Source: Zonotrichia leucophrys gambelii (taxonomy: Eukaryota; Chordata; Aves; Passeriformes; Passerellidae). From it: DNA of 64,000 bases. The stretch lies in the NCBI RefSeq assembly GCF_028769735.1, contig NC_088177.1, forward strand, positions 23,101,599 through 23,165,598, in the 5' to 3' direction. Within the stretch, counting starts at the first letter, position 1; every line of letters starts with the position of its first letter. A program made the translations under genes and the position numbers. The notes under the pieces are model-generated. The model had not been told where the DNA came from. It saw nothing but the letters and a program-made list of their open reading frames with translations, and ran no database searches. This document shows positions 8,813-23,100 of this stretch, one piece after another.

Positions 8813-11800
8813 GATCTTGGTAAGCTTGAGAAAGGTGGCAGATGTATGTCTCGAAGAATTTTAGTAATAAACATTGTCCAGTGTCTTGTTTTAATCTACA
8901 ATAATAACAAAAACAATAAACATTAAAAAGCTGATGATGCTTTACAGCGTACTACAAGGAAGAAACCTGAAAAACAAGATTTGGCTATTTTTGCTTTTTA
9001 AATACAGAAGAAGAACCAGGGTATATGTATTTGGGGCTGAATATTTATTTGTCAAGCAGTATTTGAAAAATACTAGGCACCTCACAGATCCAGACTGACA
9101 GAGGTTCTCAACCCACAGATTTCAAAGGGAATGGTAAAAATGCTCAGACTAAAATGAGTACTGGATCACCTTTGAAAAAAATTCAACTGGATTTCTTCCT
9201 TTCTTTTTTTCCCCTTCTCTGCATTATACACTTTTTCTTGCAATCTGATTTTGTTTCACTTGTAGAACTGCGCAATTCCCAGAATATCTGCTGTTGTAGG
9301 TGAAGCAGTATGTTCTCAATACTCTCAGCTTGCTAAACAGATAAAGGATATCTGTTTGGCTAGGAAGGAACTTGATCCCTCCTTTTAAGCTCTGGATAGC
9401 TCCAGACACCCTTTTTTTGGAGGTGAGAATGCCACTGACAGGGCATTGCTTTCTAGTCCTACGGACGTATATTGTTTTATTTTTAATTTTTTTCTTCAGT
9501 GTTTGTTCACTTCGTGTTCACTTCCCTGTGAAAAAGTCCAGCTCCTTTGAAAAGTTTATTTTCTGTTTCATCCACAGAGAAAAGTGAAAAGCAATCCATC
9601 CAGTTGCCATTCCCAGTGCTATTTATGTTATACTTTTGTCTGGCTCTTATTCAGAATCAATTTAAATATTATAAATAATACAGTTCATTGTATCTTTAAG
9701 CCCTAAGTACATTAGTTGCAGTAGATGGGCAAATTCTAATCCAAGTCCATCCTGTAATTACATCAAATGCAGCTTCTCTGCTTTCAGTAGAGCTACTTTG
9801 ATTTACTTTAGTGCAAATGAAACTTAAGACCTTCCAACTGTAATAAAAGTTTTGCTGGATAATAAAACAGGGCCCTGCTTTCAGTCATGTTTCTGAGTTA
9901 GTGCAGTTTATCTCTCTTACTTGGCAAGGATATGTACCATTGTGCCTCATCAAAAGGAGACATTTCTAACTGAATGGTCTAAAGAGCTCTGTGGAAGCCC
10001 AGGTACCTGTGTGTGAAGAGGTGACAGCTGTTCCATTTCAGGTCGTTGTAGTGCTCACAATGGTGCGCTTAAAAATTAATAAATACGTTAATATTATTTT
10101 CTGGCACTGATGATGAAAGTGTTTAATCAACTGTCACATAAAAAACCAGCACCACCAGGAAACTCCGTCAGGTGGAGCTGAAAAAAAGGGGTGACAGAGG
10201 AGCACCATTTTTTGTCCATTGAAGAAGGTTTCTACACCGATGCTGTTTGGCAAGAAAAGGCCTTGCACAAGGTCAGAGGAACTTCTAGAACTTCTTTTGC
10301 TTTCTTTTTCAAATTAACAAACTTATTTAAAATAGGTAAACATACTTCCATATCATCAATTAGTTAGTTTACTGTACTGGGAAATTTATTATTATTCAAG
10401 CATCTCTGTTTTCTCAGAGCCTGATCAAATACCATTTGGAATTCTACCACTGAGTACAAATTGGGTTGCCTGCTTGTACTGTCAGCTATGACTGACATTA
10501 ATGGTACTTCAGTGCAATCAACATTACAATTAAATGCTGTCATGTCTTGTGTTCCATGCAGGCAGTCCCCTGTGCTCATCAGCCTGATTGTTTCAGGGAG
10601 TATTTGTAAATGACTGCTTGTGGCACTATCAGAGACAGCATACTATTTCAATTACACATTTATTCTTCTAAAAAGAAAAAACACAAAATATTATTAGATG
10701 GGGCTTTTCCACAATCCAGGTGATTGTTACTGTTGTTGAGTAGGACTTTAAAAATCTGCTCATGTGAAGAATCTTTCTTAATTCAATAAACATACTTAGA
10801 TACAAGGTTTGGAATTAATATCACATATTGAGGACTGTGTAATAATCACCTCTTTTAATACTAAACAATGACCATGTAAGATCACACAGTAGTTTAATTG
10901 ATGAAGTTCATCTTTGACTGAATAAACTTTTGGAGGCTCACAGCAATAGATAATTTGACAAATAATTTATGAAAAGGTTCAGATAGAAGAATGTCATATA
11001 ACTGATTAAAAAGTTGCACAATTTCATTAATGGCATTAAAAGCTTTATTTATTGCATTTCAAAGTTGTTTGATGAAAGTGAGTTTACAATTTTAGCTGCA
11101 ACATGCATGATCTGATATGCAAGTGTTAGCAGTACAGAGAATCTGAGAAAAGGAAAGCAATTACATACCTTCTTTCATGTTCAATTTGAAGCCAGTCTAA
11201 AACTGTTTCTCCTGAAATTAATCCAGTTGAATTGTAAATCAAACTTTCAGTCACTTTAAGTTCTAAAATAAGGCCTTGGACGCTCCCGTATGTAAATTTT
11301 GGGAAGTATTTTTGACTCCTTTTTCATATGGGAATAATGAACTATATCTTGAGAACACATGTTGGAAGAAGAGTCAGATCTTACTGGCAAGGAAATTTGG
11401 GGCCTAAATGTCCATTGAGGCTCCTTTTGGCATAGAATAGATGTAGCTTCCATCATAATATATGTAGAGATTATTAAGCCCATTTTAAGTACACAGACAG
11501 AGACCATTACCTATAGTTCTTAGAAGCTGTTTTCAAATTTAAGTTTTTTTCCCATTTGAAGCTGTGGATTTTTTCCTGTCATTCATTCTTCTCACAGGAC
11601 ATCCATGATGTTCAGCTGAAATTACTGATAATTTAAATTTTGTTCCATCTCTTAAAGCATTATTTAAATAATAAACATTTTAGATTGCAAGTAATGTTTG
11701 GTTGTTGTTATACCATTAGCTGTGCAAAAATTAGGAAACAATTTAATAGCATCCCAAATCTTTCTAAGTAGTGGAGGAAAAAATATTACCCTCTAGAATA

Positions 11801-14800
11801 GTAAGCATATATCAGAAAGTGGTGAAATAATGTGTTCTGCCATTTTCCAGTGTCAGCAGAATAAAGTTTCTGCACATTTTATGTTAACTTTGGAATTTTA
11901 AAAGTAGCTTTAAAAGACAGAAGACAAAAATGGCTTACCAGATGGATGTTTTAATAAAGCACATAGCAAAGAGGAGAAATATTAAATGGAGTCACGCTAA
12001 GACATGAGTTTTGTAAGTCAGAGAAAGTGCTGTAAAATATGACCAATTATTTTTCAATATAGCTCAAGTCCTCAAAAATAAAATATAACCACATTAATGC
12101 AACTGAAATCAAGGAAAGTAAAACACAAATTGAGCTCTCTTTGTACAGGACTTTCCTGTTAGCTCTTTCAAGCTTAAGCCAAGTGTAACATAGTTAATGC
12201 ACACACAGCCCTCTGCAGCAGGTTTTAAACATCCTCCGATACCTGGGTACAGCATGGGTTTTGTCTTTTTCAAGCGCTCCTGGTGAGCTCTGAGCATTCA
12301 GTGTATCCTGCTGTGCCAGAACAGCATCAGAGATGCTGCTCAGAGATGCAGACCTCTGAGCCTGGAAGGCCCGTGTGGGGCTGCAGAAGGTCAGAGAGAC
12401 ACGGGGCACGTTACCTTACACAGGGCAGCTGCTTGCCATCAGCAGTGTGAACAGCAGATCTCTCTCAGTTTCTAAGAGCAGTTAGAACACTAAAACCCCA
12501 GGGCCTGGGAGGTTCAGCTCTGCACTTCCTTCTACTCGGCAGCATTGGACAGTGGCACCAACAGCTCAACAAATTTCAGTGTTGACTCTTAACAAGGAGA
12601 GAGGTTGCTCTTAAGAGAGCAAAGATTGTAAGACCTGGCAAGCAGAACACACAGTGGTTTTTAATATTTCCATATAATATAGAAGAAAGATAAAAAACAG
12701 GTTTTCTTTGCTGTACATTAAATATGATTAGAAAGTACCACGGGGAAGGCAGGAAATAACTGCAACAGTAAAAACAAAGATGCTCTGATGTGCTTTGCAT
12801 AAAAGGACACTCCAGCCCATCATGCAAAATTTAGGAAAACTTGAAATTCTAAGTACAAGTCCATAAATTATGGAGGGGATGTTGAAATCATCCTTGTGTC
12901 TGCAGCCTACTGGCTGTGGGCATGACCTTCATCCTTCATGCCACAGTGGTGTTGGCCTGGGAGAGAGGAATCTTTCTACAGGAGGCAGGTCCTGGGAAGG
13001 AAAGGCAGAGAGCCCTCGGGGCAGCAGCTGAGGATGTCTCTTCATTTCCTGTCACCTCCCTCACTCCATAGGTCTTCTTCTCCAGGAGCAGTTTCTGACT
13101 GATGTGTTCAACATCCTAAGACCTTCCCAGGTCACACCACCACGACTCTCTGGAGATGCCCACCAGGGGCAGGAGCTGCTGGCTGACACCAGGGACACAA
13201 TAAAGCAAAGGCTCAGTTGTTTCATGTCCCTGTGCTGCTGCTGTGGATCCCCAGGACAGACAGGCTGTGCAGTGCAGTGTACACTGCTGGTGGCAGCGCT
13301 CAGGCATGGTGAGGAGTCACACCTTCCCTCCACACTTGTGTGAGCAGGAGAGGCTGCCTCCCCCACCAGGCAGGCAGTGGCCTGGCCCCAGGGTTGCTGT
13401 CATTACCCTGGATCCTCACTGCTGCTTGCTGCCCCAGGTGTGCTCACCCTGCCTCTGATGCTGAGACATTTGGGATGAGCAGTAGGTGGCCCAGCAGTGG
13501 CTGTGCTCAGGGTGCCCAGCTGGGCTTCTTTGTCACAAGAGTCTGTGCCAGTCCCCAGCTCTCCCTCCTGCAACAGGTCCCTGGGCTGCTGGCCCTGCAG
13601 AGCTTTGGCAGGAAAAACTTTCTGGAGAGTTGGGGTGGTTTTCCTTTTGATAAGCTGATAGACATTAACTGGTTTATTGCTCACCTGACCCATCTGTCTA
13701 AAGAGTACAGATGTTCTCAATTTTTTTTTTGCCTCAGACATTCTAGAATGTCTTTGTAGAACAGATGTGAAACTGTTGACATTCTGTAGTCTATAGTTCC
13801 TCATGAGAAAGTAGTAGATATATTTGATGAAAGCAGGTCAGTGACAATGAGAAAAAACTGCAGGATCTGGCCCTTCAGATTTTAGCTGAGCTCCTGTTAC
13901 AAGATTGAGTAAAGCTGTAGTTTTGTGTGGTAAATGATTTTGGTATTCTGCTTGATTGGCATTCAATTTTCAAAACAAATGGATATTTCATTTTGGTTAT
14001 TTACAGTTATATGCTACTGCATAGCTCTTCTATAGAATAACAAATTTAAGAAGTATACATGCATCGTTATGCAAGTTAATTTGTTTTACTTTTCTAAAAT
14101 AACCCTATTGGTAAACTATGAAAAATAAATGAAAGTAACGGATCAGTAGTTATGTGCTAACAGGGCAGCAGCAACTCTGGGCAGTCTGAGCTTCATGTCT
14201 CTAGAGTGTGCCTTTCAAAATGAGTGCTGCTTTGTCACAATAAGACTGCAGCTGTAACACTTGAAACTGTGTTGCCCACCCGAGTAACCTCCAGCAGGTG
14301 CTAGGTTTAAACCCATACACAGATTTCTCTTGAAACACCCAGGAGTCTTGTTGGTTTCCTTGCTCAGAGGAGTATTAGCTTTCTAAAGCCACGTGTGTGT
14401 ACATGTCTTGTATAAAGAATCATTAATATTTAGGAGGTCAGCACGAAGCCCTGTACCAAAGAAATGCTGGAACAAGATGGGAACATGGGCATGGTTATAG
14501 CTGGAGCCCAGTGAGGCATCAGTCAGGGCTGGTACAGGAGAGGAAAGAGAACCACCACAGATGTCATCTCTAAATATTGAAAATTAGAGGAAAAATATTT
14601 TTCTTGGTAAACAATTTATTTAATAGTGATACAATCAGACTGGAAGTGCACAGAATCTGCTGTACATAGGGCCTCAGCTTGACTCACTGTCGTGCTATTG
14701 GTGATCTCTCTGGAGTTTGTTTTGAAGGAAGAAAACAAAATCCCTATGTGATGGATCTAGTTAATGTCCTACAGAGGAATATTTTCTGACCCCTACTGCT

Positions 14801-16094
14801 GATCAGTTCAGACTACTGAAGCATGAGCAGTAATTATGCTTATTAGCTAGGCACTCATGTTTGCAGACTTGCTAGTGCTTATAAAGTCTTTTCTTCCTGT
14901 TTAAGACTATTTGATTTTTTTCACATTAATTTTGTGCGTCATAATTAGACAAACATGCATTGTTACTAATGTTCATTGTCAAACTAATAACTGAAACAGT
15001 GCTCAGAAAGAGGGCTCATAAGTCATATGAGACACTCCCACCAATCAAACTAAAAAAAGCCCCAAACTCCTGACATACGTGGGGAAAAAAACACCAAAAA
15101 AAGTTTTAGTATTGCATTGTTGCAAATCAACACCTTTTCCTTTTTTACAAAGTAAGCTACTGTATAAATTCACACTATAAATGGTCTTAGTTTTAAATCT
15201 GGAACTTAAAATTTTTTAAAATCAATGTTCTCTCCTTTTATAAAAATTGTTTTGGGAGTAAAGAAATAGGAGTTAGCTGAGCTGTTTCATGTGTCCTATC
15301 TGTTGTAATACATTTTTTTTACTATAAGAAATATTGCTGTCACTATATAAATAGTCACAATATAACTGGACTGTGCTTATTTACTTGGTAGAATCAGGTT
15401 TGCAATGCTGCTGCCTGGTACTAGTTTGTTCTGCTGGCTTTGTCTCTGGGGATTTAGGGATTTTGGGGGAGATGACAGGAATAACTTCAGCAGTCCTTAC
15501 ATGGAAGTCCTGTCATAGATTGCTTTAGTACTTGTGTTTTGTGTGAGAGTTTCTTGTCTACAAGGTTTCCCCTTATCTCCTTTAGTGGTTTATTGCTTGG
15601 GTTTTGTTTCCTGTTTATGCACAATGTAATTTGCACCATATGTGATATTTTAGAAAAGTGTATCTAGAACAGACTGCTTGCCCTAATTTTTTTTATTTGT
15701 ATTTAGCTTTTTTTAATGTTATGCTTTGAGTCTAGAGAACTTGCTGTCTTTTAGATTGCTCATTTAGCTTTCTTGCTCTTTTTTCTTTCTATAAAAGCTT
15801 ATGTATTACGCTTACAGGAAGTGTGATTAGGAAAGTGAATCAAGTTATGAAATCTTCCAACTTCAATTTCTTTATTTTTGTAAAGGCTCTTGGAGGATAG
15901 CTTTCTATAAATTAACTCAAACTTGTCTATCCCATGCAGTTTGGTACTCCAGTAATACTCAGGTGTTAACAATGCTGTCATAATACTTATATTAGTTATT
16001 TTTGATGCAACTTAATCAGGAACTAAAATACAGTATAATCCAGGAAATTTTGATGCAAGTTTGTGTGGGTCTTTTTTTCAATAGAGCCCTTTCT

Positions 16095-16168
16095 AAAAAA
16101 AAAAAAAAAAAACCACAAACAAACAAACCAACCAACCAAACAAACAAACAAAAAAAAAAGCAAAAAAA
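16095..16168. repeat. Poly(A) plus CAAA/CCAA low-complexity tract
   Basis: A run of 18 A is followed by CAAA and CCAA tetranucleotide variants and a second A run. This is simple low-complexity DNA in PDE11A intron 1. A retroposon tail is possible, but no body sequence is recognisable to its left. Confidence 0.8.
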
Positions 16169-19100
16169 TGGTGCTGTAAATGGTAAAATAGAATGGCCAG
16201 GCCTGTTAATAGAGCATTTTTTGTAGTGTTCTCTTTTGTCATGAAAAGATTTGAAAGGTGTTTTCAAATAATAAAATCAAAAATATCTTTCTCTTTTAGC
16301 TGTCAGCTTTGGCTGAGGCATTTGGTGCATTTCACTAGATTAAACACTTTTCCTTAGATACTGAAGAAAGAGGAAGTGGCTTTGTCATGAAGACCTAATT
16401 CCTGGAAATTTTATCAAGCAGGTTTCATCCTCCATTATAATATTTGATTCTTAGCTAACTTGGGTTAGGGTTATACTTTTTTCTTTTGTTCTAAATCATA
16501 GTAATAATGCTCACATAAAATTTACTGGTTTTGATAAGGTTATAAAAAGACATGTTTTCAAGTTCAAAGAGTTGTCCTATGTTGAGAAAAATAAAAAAAC
16601 ACAGTGAAGCTTGTATATTTGCTAACAATGTATGAGCTGCCAACTTTAACTGAAAATCAGTTGGCGAAACTGCTCAGAAGCCAAAACTTTAGCTGAAAGT
16701 TGAGATTCTGAGAATTTATGATTCTAGAACCATAATGGAAAAAAAAACCTTTCTGTACCTTAATCTGGTCTTCCATGAAGATATTTATCTATCTGTTCTC
16801 ATTCACTGTCAATCTTCAAATATATCCAAAAACCCAGGACTCCATTGTTTCTGAGCAGGTAACTGGATTACCAGCACTTGGATGGATGGGTCAAACTTGC
16901 TCTCTTCTATGTCTTTACTTCATTCACCTTTCACAGGGCAACACTGACAATCAATAAATATCCTTAAAGCTAGGATAGGGTTTGTCTTACAGAGCAACTT
17001 TTCCTTGATGGCAGATGTGAAATTCCAGTTAAAAATGCCTCAGCCTTCACATTTTTAATATCTCTGTGTAGAAAACTCATTATATAGAACCAAGGCAGTA
17101 TTTAGTAATTCTTTAAACAGTCAGTGAAAGACTTTAATCCATGAGAGTTCTTGTATGAAAATACTGTAAGTACAATTGGAATCGTGGTGAAGTTTCTCTC
17201 TCAAAAGCTTTCATCTAGTCTGCCCCTGGTTTTTGAATATATGTTTTAATTGTAAAAAACTTAAAAGCAAGGGCTGCATTGCTGTCATAAACACTGGTAC
17301 TCCTTACTACCCAGGAGCCTGGTGCAAATGAGGACCCTGTTGTGTTGCAGGCTGTTCCAACATGTGGGATAATACAGTTTATATCTCAAAGTGTTTGCAG
17401 TCTGACAGAACTTCTCTCTGATTTACCAGCTTTGTTGTCAGCTGCTAAACAGGCCTCCTTGCTCAAGGTTACCACCCTGTGAGGAGAGGGGGGTATAAAT
17501 ATTGTCCATTCTTGGCCATCACAGTTCTCACCTGGGCATTAAAGTCTTTACTGGTACTGTTAAACTCAATAAAATCACTCTCTTACATCCTGCCATGTAT
17601 GTCCTATTATGACAGTAACTGATGAAAGAAAAGAGTGTGGGGATAAGTGGTTTGGAACATAATGCAGGCAGGTCATCCAGTCACTGTTTTCTGTGCATAT
17701 TGCATGGTTCAACAATAACAGTGCTGCCAGGAACAGCATTTTATTTTGTTCGCTTATATGTCTCTCCTCATCACTTATTCAAATGTCACCCAAATGAAAT
17801 TCTATCACGCTTTTCCACAATAGAGTAGGGGTAGGTTCACTTCACATCTTGACGATTCTCAGCTTTTACAAAGTTACTGAGGTTTATTGTCAATAATGCC
17901 TTATTTTTCCAATTAAGCACATTAATTTTCTTAGACTGCTGTACCTTTAGTTTCGGCTCCAAGATGTAATACCCCTCTGCTAAAGGTCATCCAGTTCTCC
18001 AGCATCAGAGGATATAATCTGATATCCTGCTTCCTCCTGGTGTACGGGCTCCAGGGAGAGAGACAAACAGAAAACTTCCATGATCTGCCTGAAAAGAGAA
18101 GCACAGCAGCAGGAATGAGCTGTACATTAAAGGCATGGCATACCAACACTCTTCAGGCTGCTCATCCCCCTGGTGTCTCCAGGAAGGAACAGTGGCTCCA
18201 TAGCTGATCATTACATCTGTTGCTAACACTGCCAGCTGTCCAGTGTGTGTCATTCAGAGAGGTTCACCAGCCCCTGTCCTGTGTGCCACCACACCCTGCT
18301 GATCAAACAGCACTTTCCATGTTAATCTTCAGGCCCCATGTACTTTGATTTGCTTGGTACAAAATTAGTAGAGCAAGCATTGTGTCTTCAGTGGCACAAA
18401 ATATCTTATCAATATTTCAGCAACAGCAACTAATTCCAAATAGTAGTTCAGACATCACCAAGAAGTACTGGAAGGAATATTTAATTTATTCATTAGTGAA
18501 GCCTACTGTGTGATAATTGCACTGCATTTTCCTTTTTTTCTGTTGTAGAAGAACCATGTCTTTCTAGGCAGGATTCTCTATGATGCAGAACAGTTCAGCT
18601 TCTACTGAAGTTGATATAAAAGTGTTTAGAAGCATTTGGAAAGATCACAAGATCCGGCAGATCTGCACCCTTGATGCCGTTATTAAAAAACATTCATCAT
18701 GGGAGTTCTGGCTCTCCCAAAGAAGTTTTTGGGTACATTTGGTATTAATTCCTTCAGGCTGAGACGCTGGAAAATATTCAATAAGTAATAAAGTAGCCAA
18801 AGGTATATGTTAATTTTTATAATGGGTAAAAAAAGAGCATTTCTAAATCATGTCTCAAAGCGAAGAGACTATTTCTATGGCATCCAAAATTTACAACAAG
18901 GAAATAGAAATAGACAAAAATTTGTCAAGGAAAAAAATTGTCAGTTTTTAGTATTAGTAAAAAATTACTGAATTGCTCATCACAATCAAATTAAGGATGG
19001 TGTGGATTGTTTTCATGACTTGAGTCAAATATAAGGCATTATTTCACAGCCAATATTGATTAAACTTTAAAAACAAAAAGTTGTGCCTAATTTTGTTCAA

Positions 19101-19896
19101 TGGCTTAGTTCCTTTACGTTAGGAGAATCTGAGCTGGCTTTAACTATTGCCTGCAGCACAATGCTAACTTCACCCTCAGGAAGGGTGAACAGAGGAACAG
19201 AGCTGCTGCCAGTGAAAAGCAGTAATTTCCTCTCGGGCTCATAGAAGAGCTGTTGAAGACTATGCTCCACCAAGATGAACAAAAGTGATGTCAGCACTAC
19301 CTCTTAAGTTTTCATCCTCCTTTGAGTTGCTTTATGATCTGCAATTTGAGCTTTACTGTTCCAGAGAATGGATTGCTGCACAGTGCCTTTTTTGAACAGG
19401 GACATTCCTGTACTTAGTTTTCCAGAAAGAGCTGAGGTTTTGACTGCATTTATTTGAGTATGTGTTTGTACTGGATCCAGTCCACATAACCAGTCATACT
19501 TGAACAGACAGAAATGGGGCATAAATAGTCTCCATTTACTTGAGAGAGACATTGTGAGCATCTACAGAATATGGGTGTGAAATGGCAGCAGGGCCTAGCA
19601 GAAGTGTGTGTGTATGGTCACATTACTAATGGCAGATACCAGTCTGTGCTGACACCCTTCTAACTGAGGTAGAAATGTGGGACTTCAGTGAATGTGATTG
19701 TGTAATGGTAAATTTGTACTGATCTCCTGAGAAAAGTGAGGAAAAACAGCTAATAAAGAATGGGCTGATAACAGAGAAGCAACAGCCTAATGCTACTGAA
19801 AAATACCATATCAGGCATTGAGAAAAGTACTTTGCTGTCTGAAGAAAGCTTAGATACATGAAATGTATATCAATGTACCCTTATTTCCTTTTGAAG

Positions 19897-20055
19897 GATC
19901 GACGCTTTAATGATGAGATTGACAAACTGACTGGATACAAGACAAAGTCACTCTTGTGCATGCCCATAAGAAACAGTGATGGAGAGATTATTGGTGTTGC
20001 CCAAGCAATAAATAAGACTCCAGGAGGTGCCCCTTTTTCTGACGATGATGAAAAG
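19897..20055 (+). CDS. PDE11A: PDE11A exon 2 (GAF-A nucleotide-pocket end)
   Basis: The exon has 53 codons, residues 274-326, phase 0 at both ends (acceptor TTGAAG|, donor |GTAAG). It starts [24 protein letters not shown] and contains GVAQAINK. The GAF signature NK(X)6F(X)3DE is complete: Asn312, Lys313, Phe320, Asp324, Glu325. In PDE GAF domains this motif forms a salt bridge needed for cyclic nucleotide binding, so GAF-A should be competent. It is nearly identical to human over this stretch. Confidence 0.97.
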
Positions 20056-20157
20056 GTAAGGTTACCTTTACTTTTGCATGCTTTCTAATTTTTTTCTCTA
20101 ATTCAGTAGACTTGTCTAAAGAGACAATCTAAATTAGTAAATGGAACATGATTTGTA

Positions 20158-20181
20158 TTATGCACTTCTGGAAGTGCATAA
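20158..20181. repeat. Perfect palindrome with 11-bp arms
   Basis: The arms TTATGCACTTC and GAAGTGCATAA are exact reverse complements around a 2-base centre. The palindrome lies 103 bases downstream of the exon 2 donor. It may form a small hairpin in the pre-mRNA; no function is known. Confidence 0.8.
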
Positions 20182-23100
20182 CAAAGTGTACAATTTTGTT
20201 GTTTACAATAGAAAATGAAATAGAAATAAGAAAGAAAAAATAAAATAGAAAATCTGTTCTGTAAATGTCTGAGTTCCTCTGTTAATCTTATGCAGACCTT
20301 TTTTTCTGTAGTAGACCTTAATAGGAAGTCTTTTTTATTTTTGAAAACTTAATGTGTAAGAATTAGTTTGGGGGGAAATTATCACAGAGATACTCCTAAG
20401 TTTGCTGTCTCTAAAAATCAAGATCTTCTTTCAGTACTTTCCATGGGATAAATAAATGCCTGTAGCATATGCAAAAGAAATTTTATTTTAGAGAAATTAT
20501 GCATATACAAATCTGTTATTCCAAAATATTTGAGACTTGCCAATACTTAAAGAAAAAGAGGATGGAAAGGAACGGCAGGCATGTGTATCTCAGGTGGAAT
20601 TTGGAGAGTAAAGTAAGCTCAAAAGGCAGAAAAGTAGAAGTATCTGCAAGGAAGAAATTTGAATTAAAGACAGGGGTCTTTGCTGCTGATGAAGGCAAAT
20701 GTATTCAGCTGACCGTAGAGGGAAAATGTGCAGGAAGCCAAAATGTGACTGGGGAAGAGAATGGTAGAGGGCAGCAAACTGGGGAGGAACAGAACTGCAA
20801 CTCTGTCAGCCCAGGAGAGAGAAATGGAATCTCCTTTAAGTACGCAATAGGGAACTACTCTACTGTATTGAAATAGTGTTGAATCTCATTTCTGTGGAAG
20901 TGTAGTTAGAAGCAGACTTTTCCTCCAAAAAGCTCTTTGTATTGATTCAAATGCAGTTAACGTTATACACCCTTTTTAAAACAATAAAAATAATTAACTT
21001 TTGGTTTTTATTCTGCAGGGTGTTTGTGTAACTGATTTAGCATAGTGATTTAGATTGAATTAACTAACTTTAAATATAACTCTCAATTTTCAGATAGTAC
21101 TTTATCTGAAGTTATCCAGTACTTCTTAAATTCCTTCTTTAGAAGCTATCTAAACTTGGGTAACCATAGGTTGCTTCTGAGTTACTTTTGATTCTTGAGA
21201 ATCTTGGATGTTGAATATTGATTTATTAGCAATGTATGCCTCAATGGGTAACTAAATGCAAATTAAATCTTCCCTGAATAGGGGTTTTCAGCACTTGTAA
21301 AGAGAATTTTGTTTAAAATACAGCTTTTAACATGGATCCTACATTTGATTATCATACATTCAACCAGCAAAACAACTGTGTATATTTGAATTGTATATTA
21401 CATAAATATTCTAATGTATGAGTATCTGATGCTGATGCTGAGGCATTTGCTTCCATTCAGTGACTACCAAATATTATCTAAAAATTAGCAAATTGCCCAT
21501 ACTGTGTCATCTTTATTTTGTTCTCAGTAATTTAGATCACTGTTAGAGTTATAAACCTGTATGTTAGAACCCTTCAAGAATATATTGAATGGGTTCTGAC
21601 ATGTAGATTTTATGGAAAAATAAATGAGAACATAACCATCATTTTGCCTTGTAATAGATTTTGGATTTAATGAGGCCTGGGCAGTCCAAGTGCTGTTATT
21701 TCAAAACCCATGCTTTAAAGTTTTTTTACTCAGTTGGTAACATAGAAAGCAAGATATATCTCTGGGAAGCAAGAGAGCACATACTTTCAGGAGAACTGCC
21801 TTGCAGGATTATCAAACAGGGATTTTAACCAAAATATCAACATAGATGTTTGTGATGAAAGTAGGCAGGTGAAAACTGAGAAACCCTCTTCAGAGTAAGA
21901 AAAGAAAACTTTGGAAGCCTGGGTATTGAGGTGGCTTGTGCAGAAAGTCTGATGAGTAGCTGGCAAAAGACCTATATGCAGCTTTATGTTGATGTTACAG
22001 TTTCTGACAATCAGCAGCTTCAGAATGGTTAGCAAATGCAAATGTAAATTAGCAGTCTTTTTCCTGCCCCTGAAAACCTCTCCGAGAAATGTAAGTATCA
22101 TTTGAGTCTGGCTTTTGTTTGCAAGTGTCATTCCTCTCTTAGTATTGTGTGAAGCAATTAAAATAATCTGTTGGAGTTTTTTAATAAAATGACAAGACTA
22201 TATTGTCTAATGAAATGTCTCTTGGCAGCACTGCTGTCTCGAGTCAATAGGAAACAAAGACTTATGTTTTCAATTAGAATTAAGTAGATGCTAGCATCAT
22301 TTTTATGTACTCTTAGTTGTTTTCAGGAATTTAACAGCAAATAAAATATTTAAGGTCTGAGGAGTTTTTAATGCTCTCAAGCTGTAACCAAGTTTATATT
22401 TTGCAGCATCTAAAATGGAGTATTGTATTGCAAAGTTCTTCTGGTTTTGTTTCTCGTGGCAAATTCTCAGGGTTTTCTTTTACATGTCTGACCACAGTGT
22501 TAAAAGCACAACACTAAGAACAAATGGAAGTGAATTTTCCACATTTAATATTGTTTCCCACTGCCAAATTTCTTTTTTCCTTTTGGTGTTAGGGATATTT
22601 TAACCAATTCATTGTTTAAGTGCAAAATTAGATGACAGCCACAAGCATGAGAGAAAGATGCTCAGAGTCACAATGTATTTTGTCACCCCAGCATCAGTTG
22701 AACAGACTGATTTTGGAGATTTTCAGTTTGATACAAATGATATTAGAATACCTTATTACCCATAATAGTCATCACTATTACACTATCTTGTGTAATTGGT
22801 AACTTTTTGGAAAAATAGCACTTTTACATGTATTTTGCAAATGAAGAGACCCGTTCATTTGCACAGACAAAGAGTAGAGAGATAAAAGCCCTGAACCCTT
22901 GGAAAGAACTGTGCTCCCAACATGCATTCCCTGGACTGGGCTGAAGATTCACTGAGGGAGGGGTATGTGCTGTTTGCTGGTGAGTCATACATGTTCCAGG
23001 ACTGCTGAGAAAAGCCTAACAAGACTTTGACAGTCTGTGGTTTCGATTATTGTCTGCCCTTTAGAGTCTTCTGAAACTCAGTGCCAAAACAAATCTAGTT

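Larger units (their letters stand above)
8036..19896 (+). other. PDE11A: PDE11A intron 1 (11.9 kb)
   Basis: The donor is GTAGG and the acceptor TTGAAG. The first 230 bases continue the CpG island; the rest is AT-rich with a moderately GC-rich patch at about 12900-13600. The frame of exon 1 stays open to a TAG at 8810-8812 and is followed by AATAAA at 8866-8871. A low-complexity block lies at 16095-16168. I found no counterpart of the human PDE11A3 first exon, judged by eye only. No RNA gene or recognisable transposon was seen. Confidence 0.8.

Noticed and set aside
20469..20876. 135-codon frame in intron 2
   Set aside because: This length is expected a few times by chance in 64 kb on both strands, and it has no recognisable domain or splice support.
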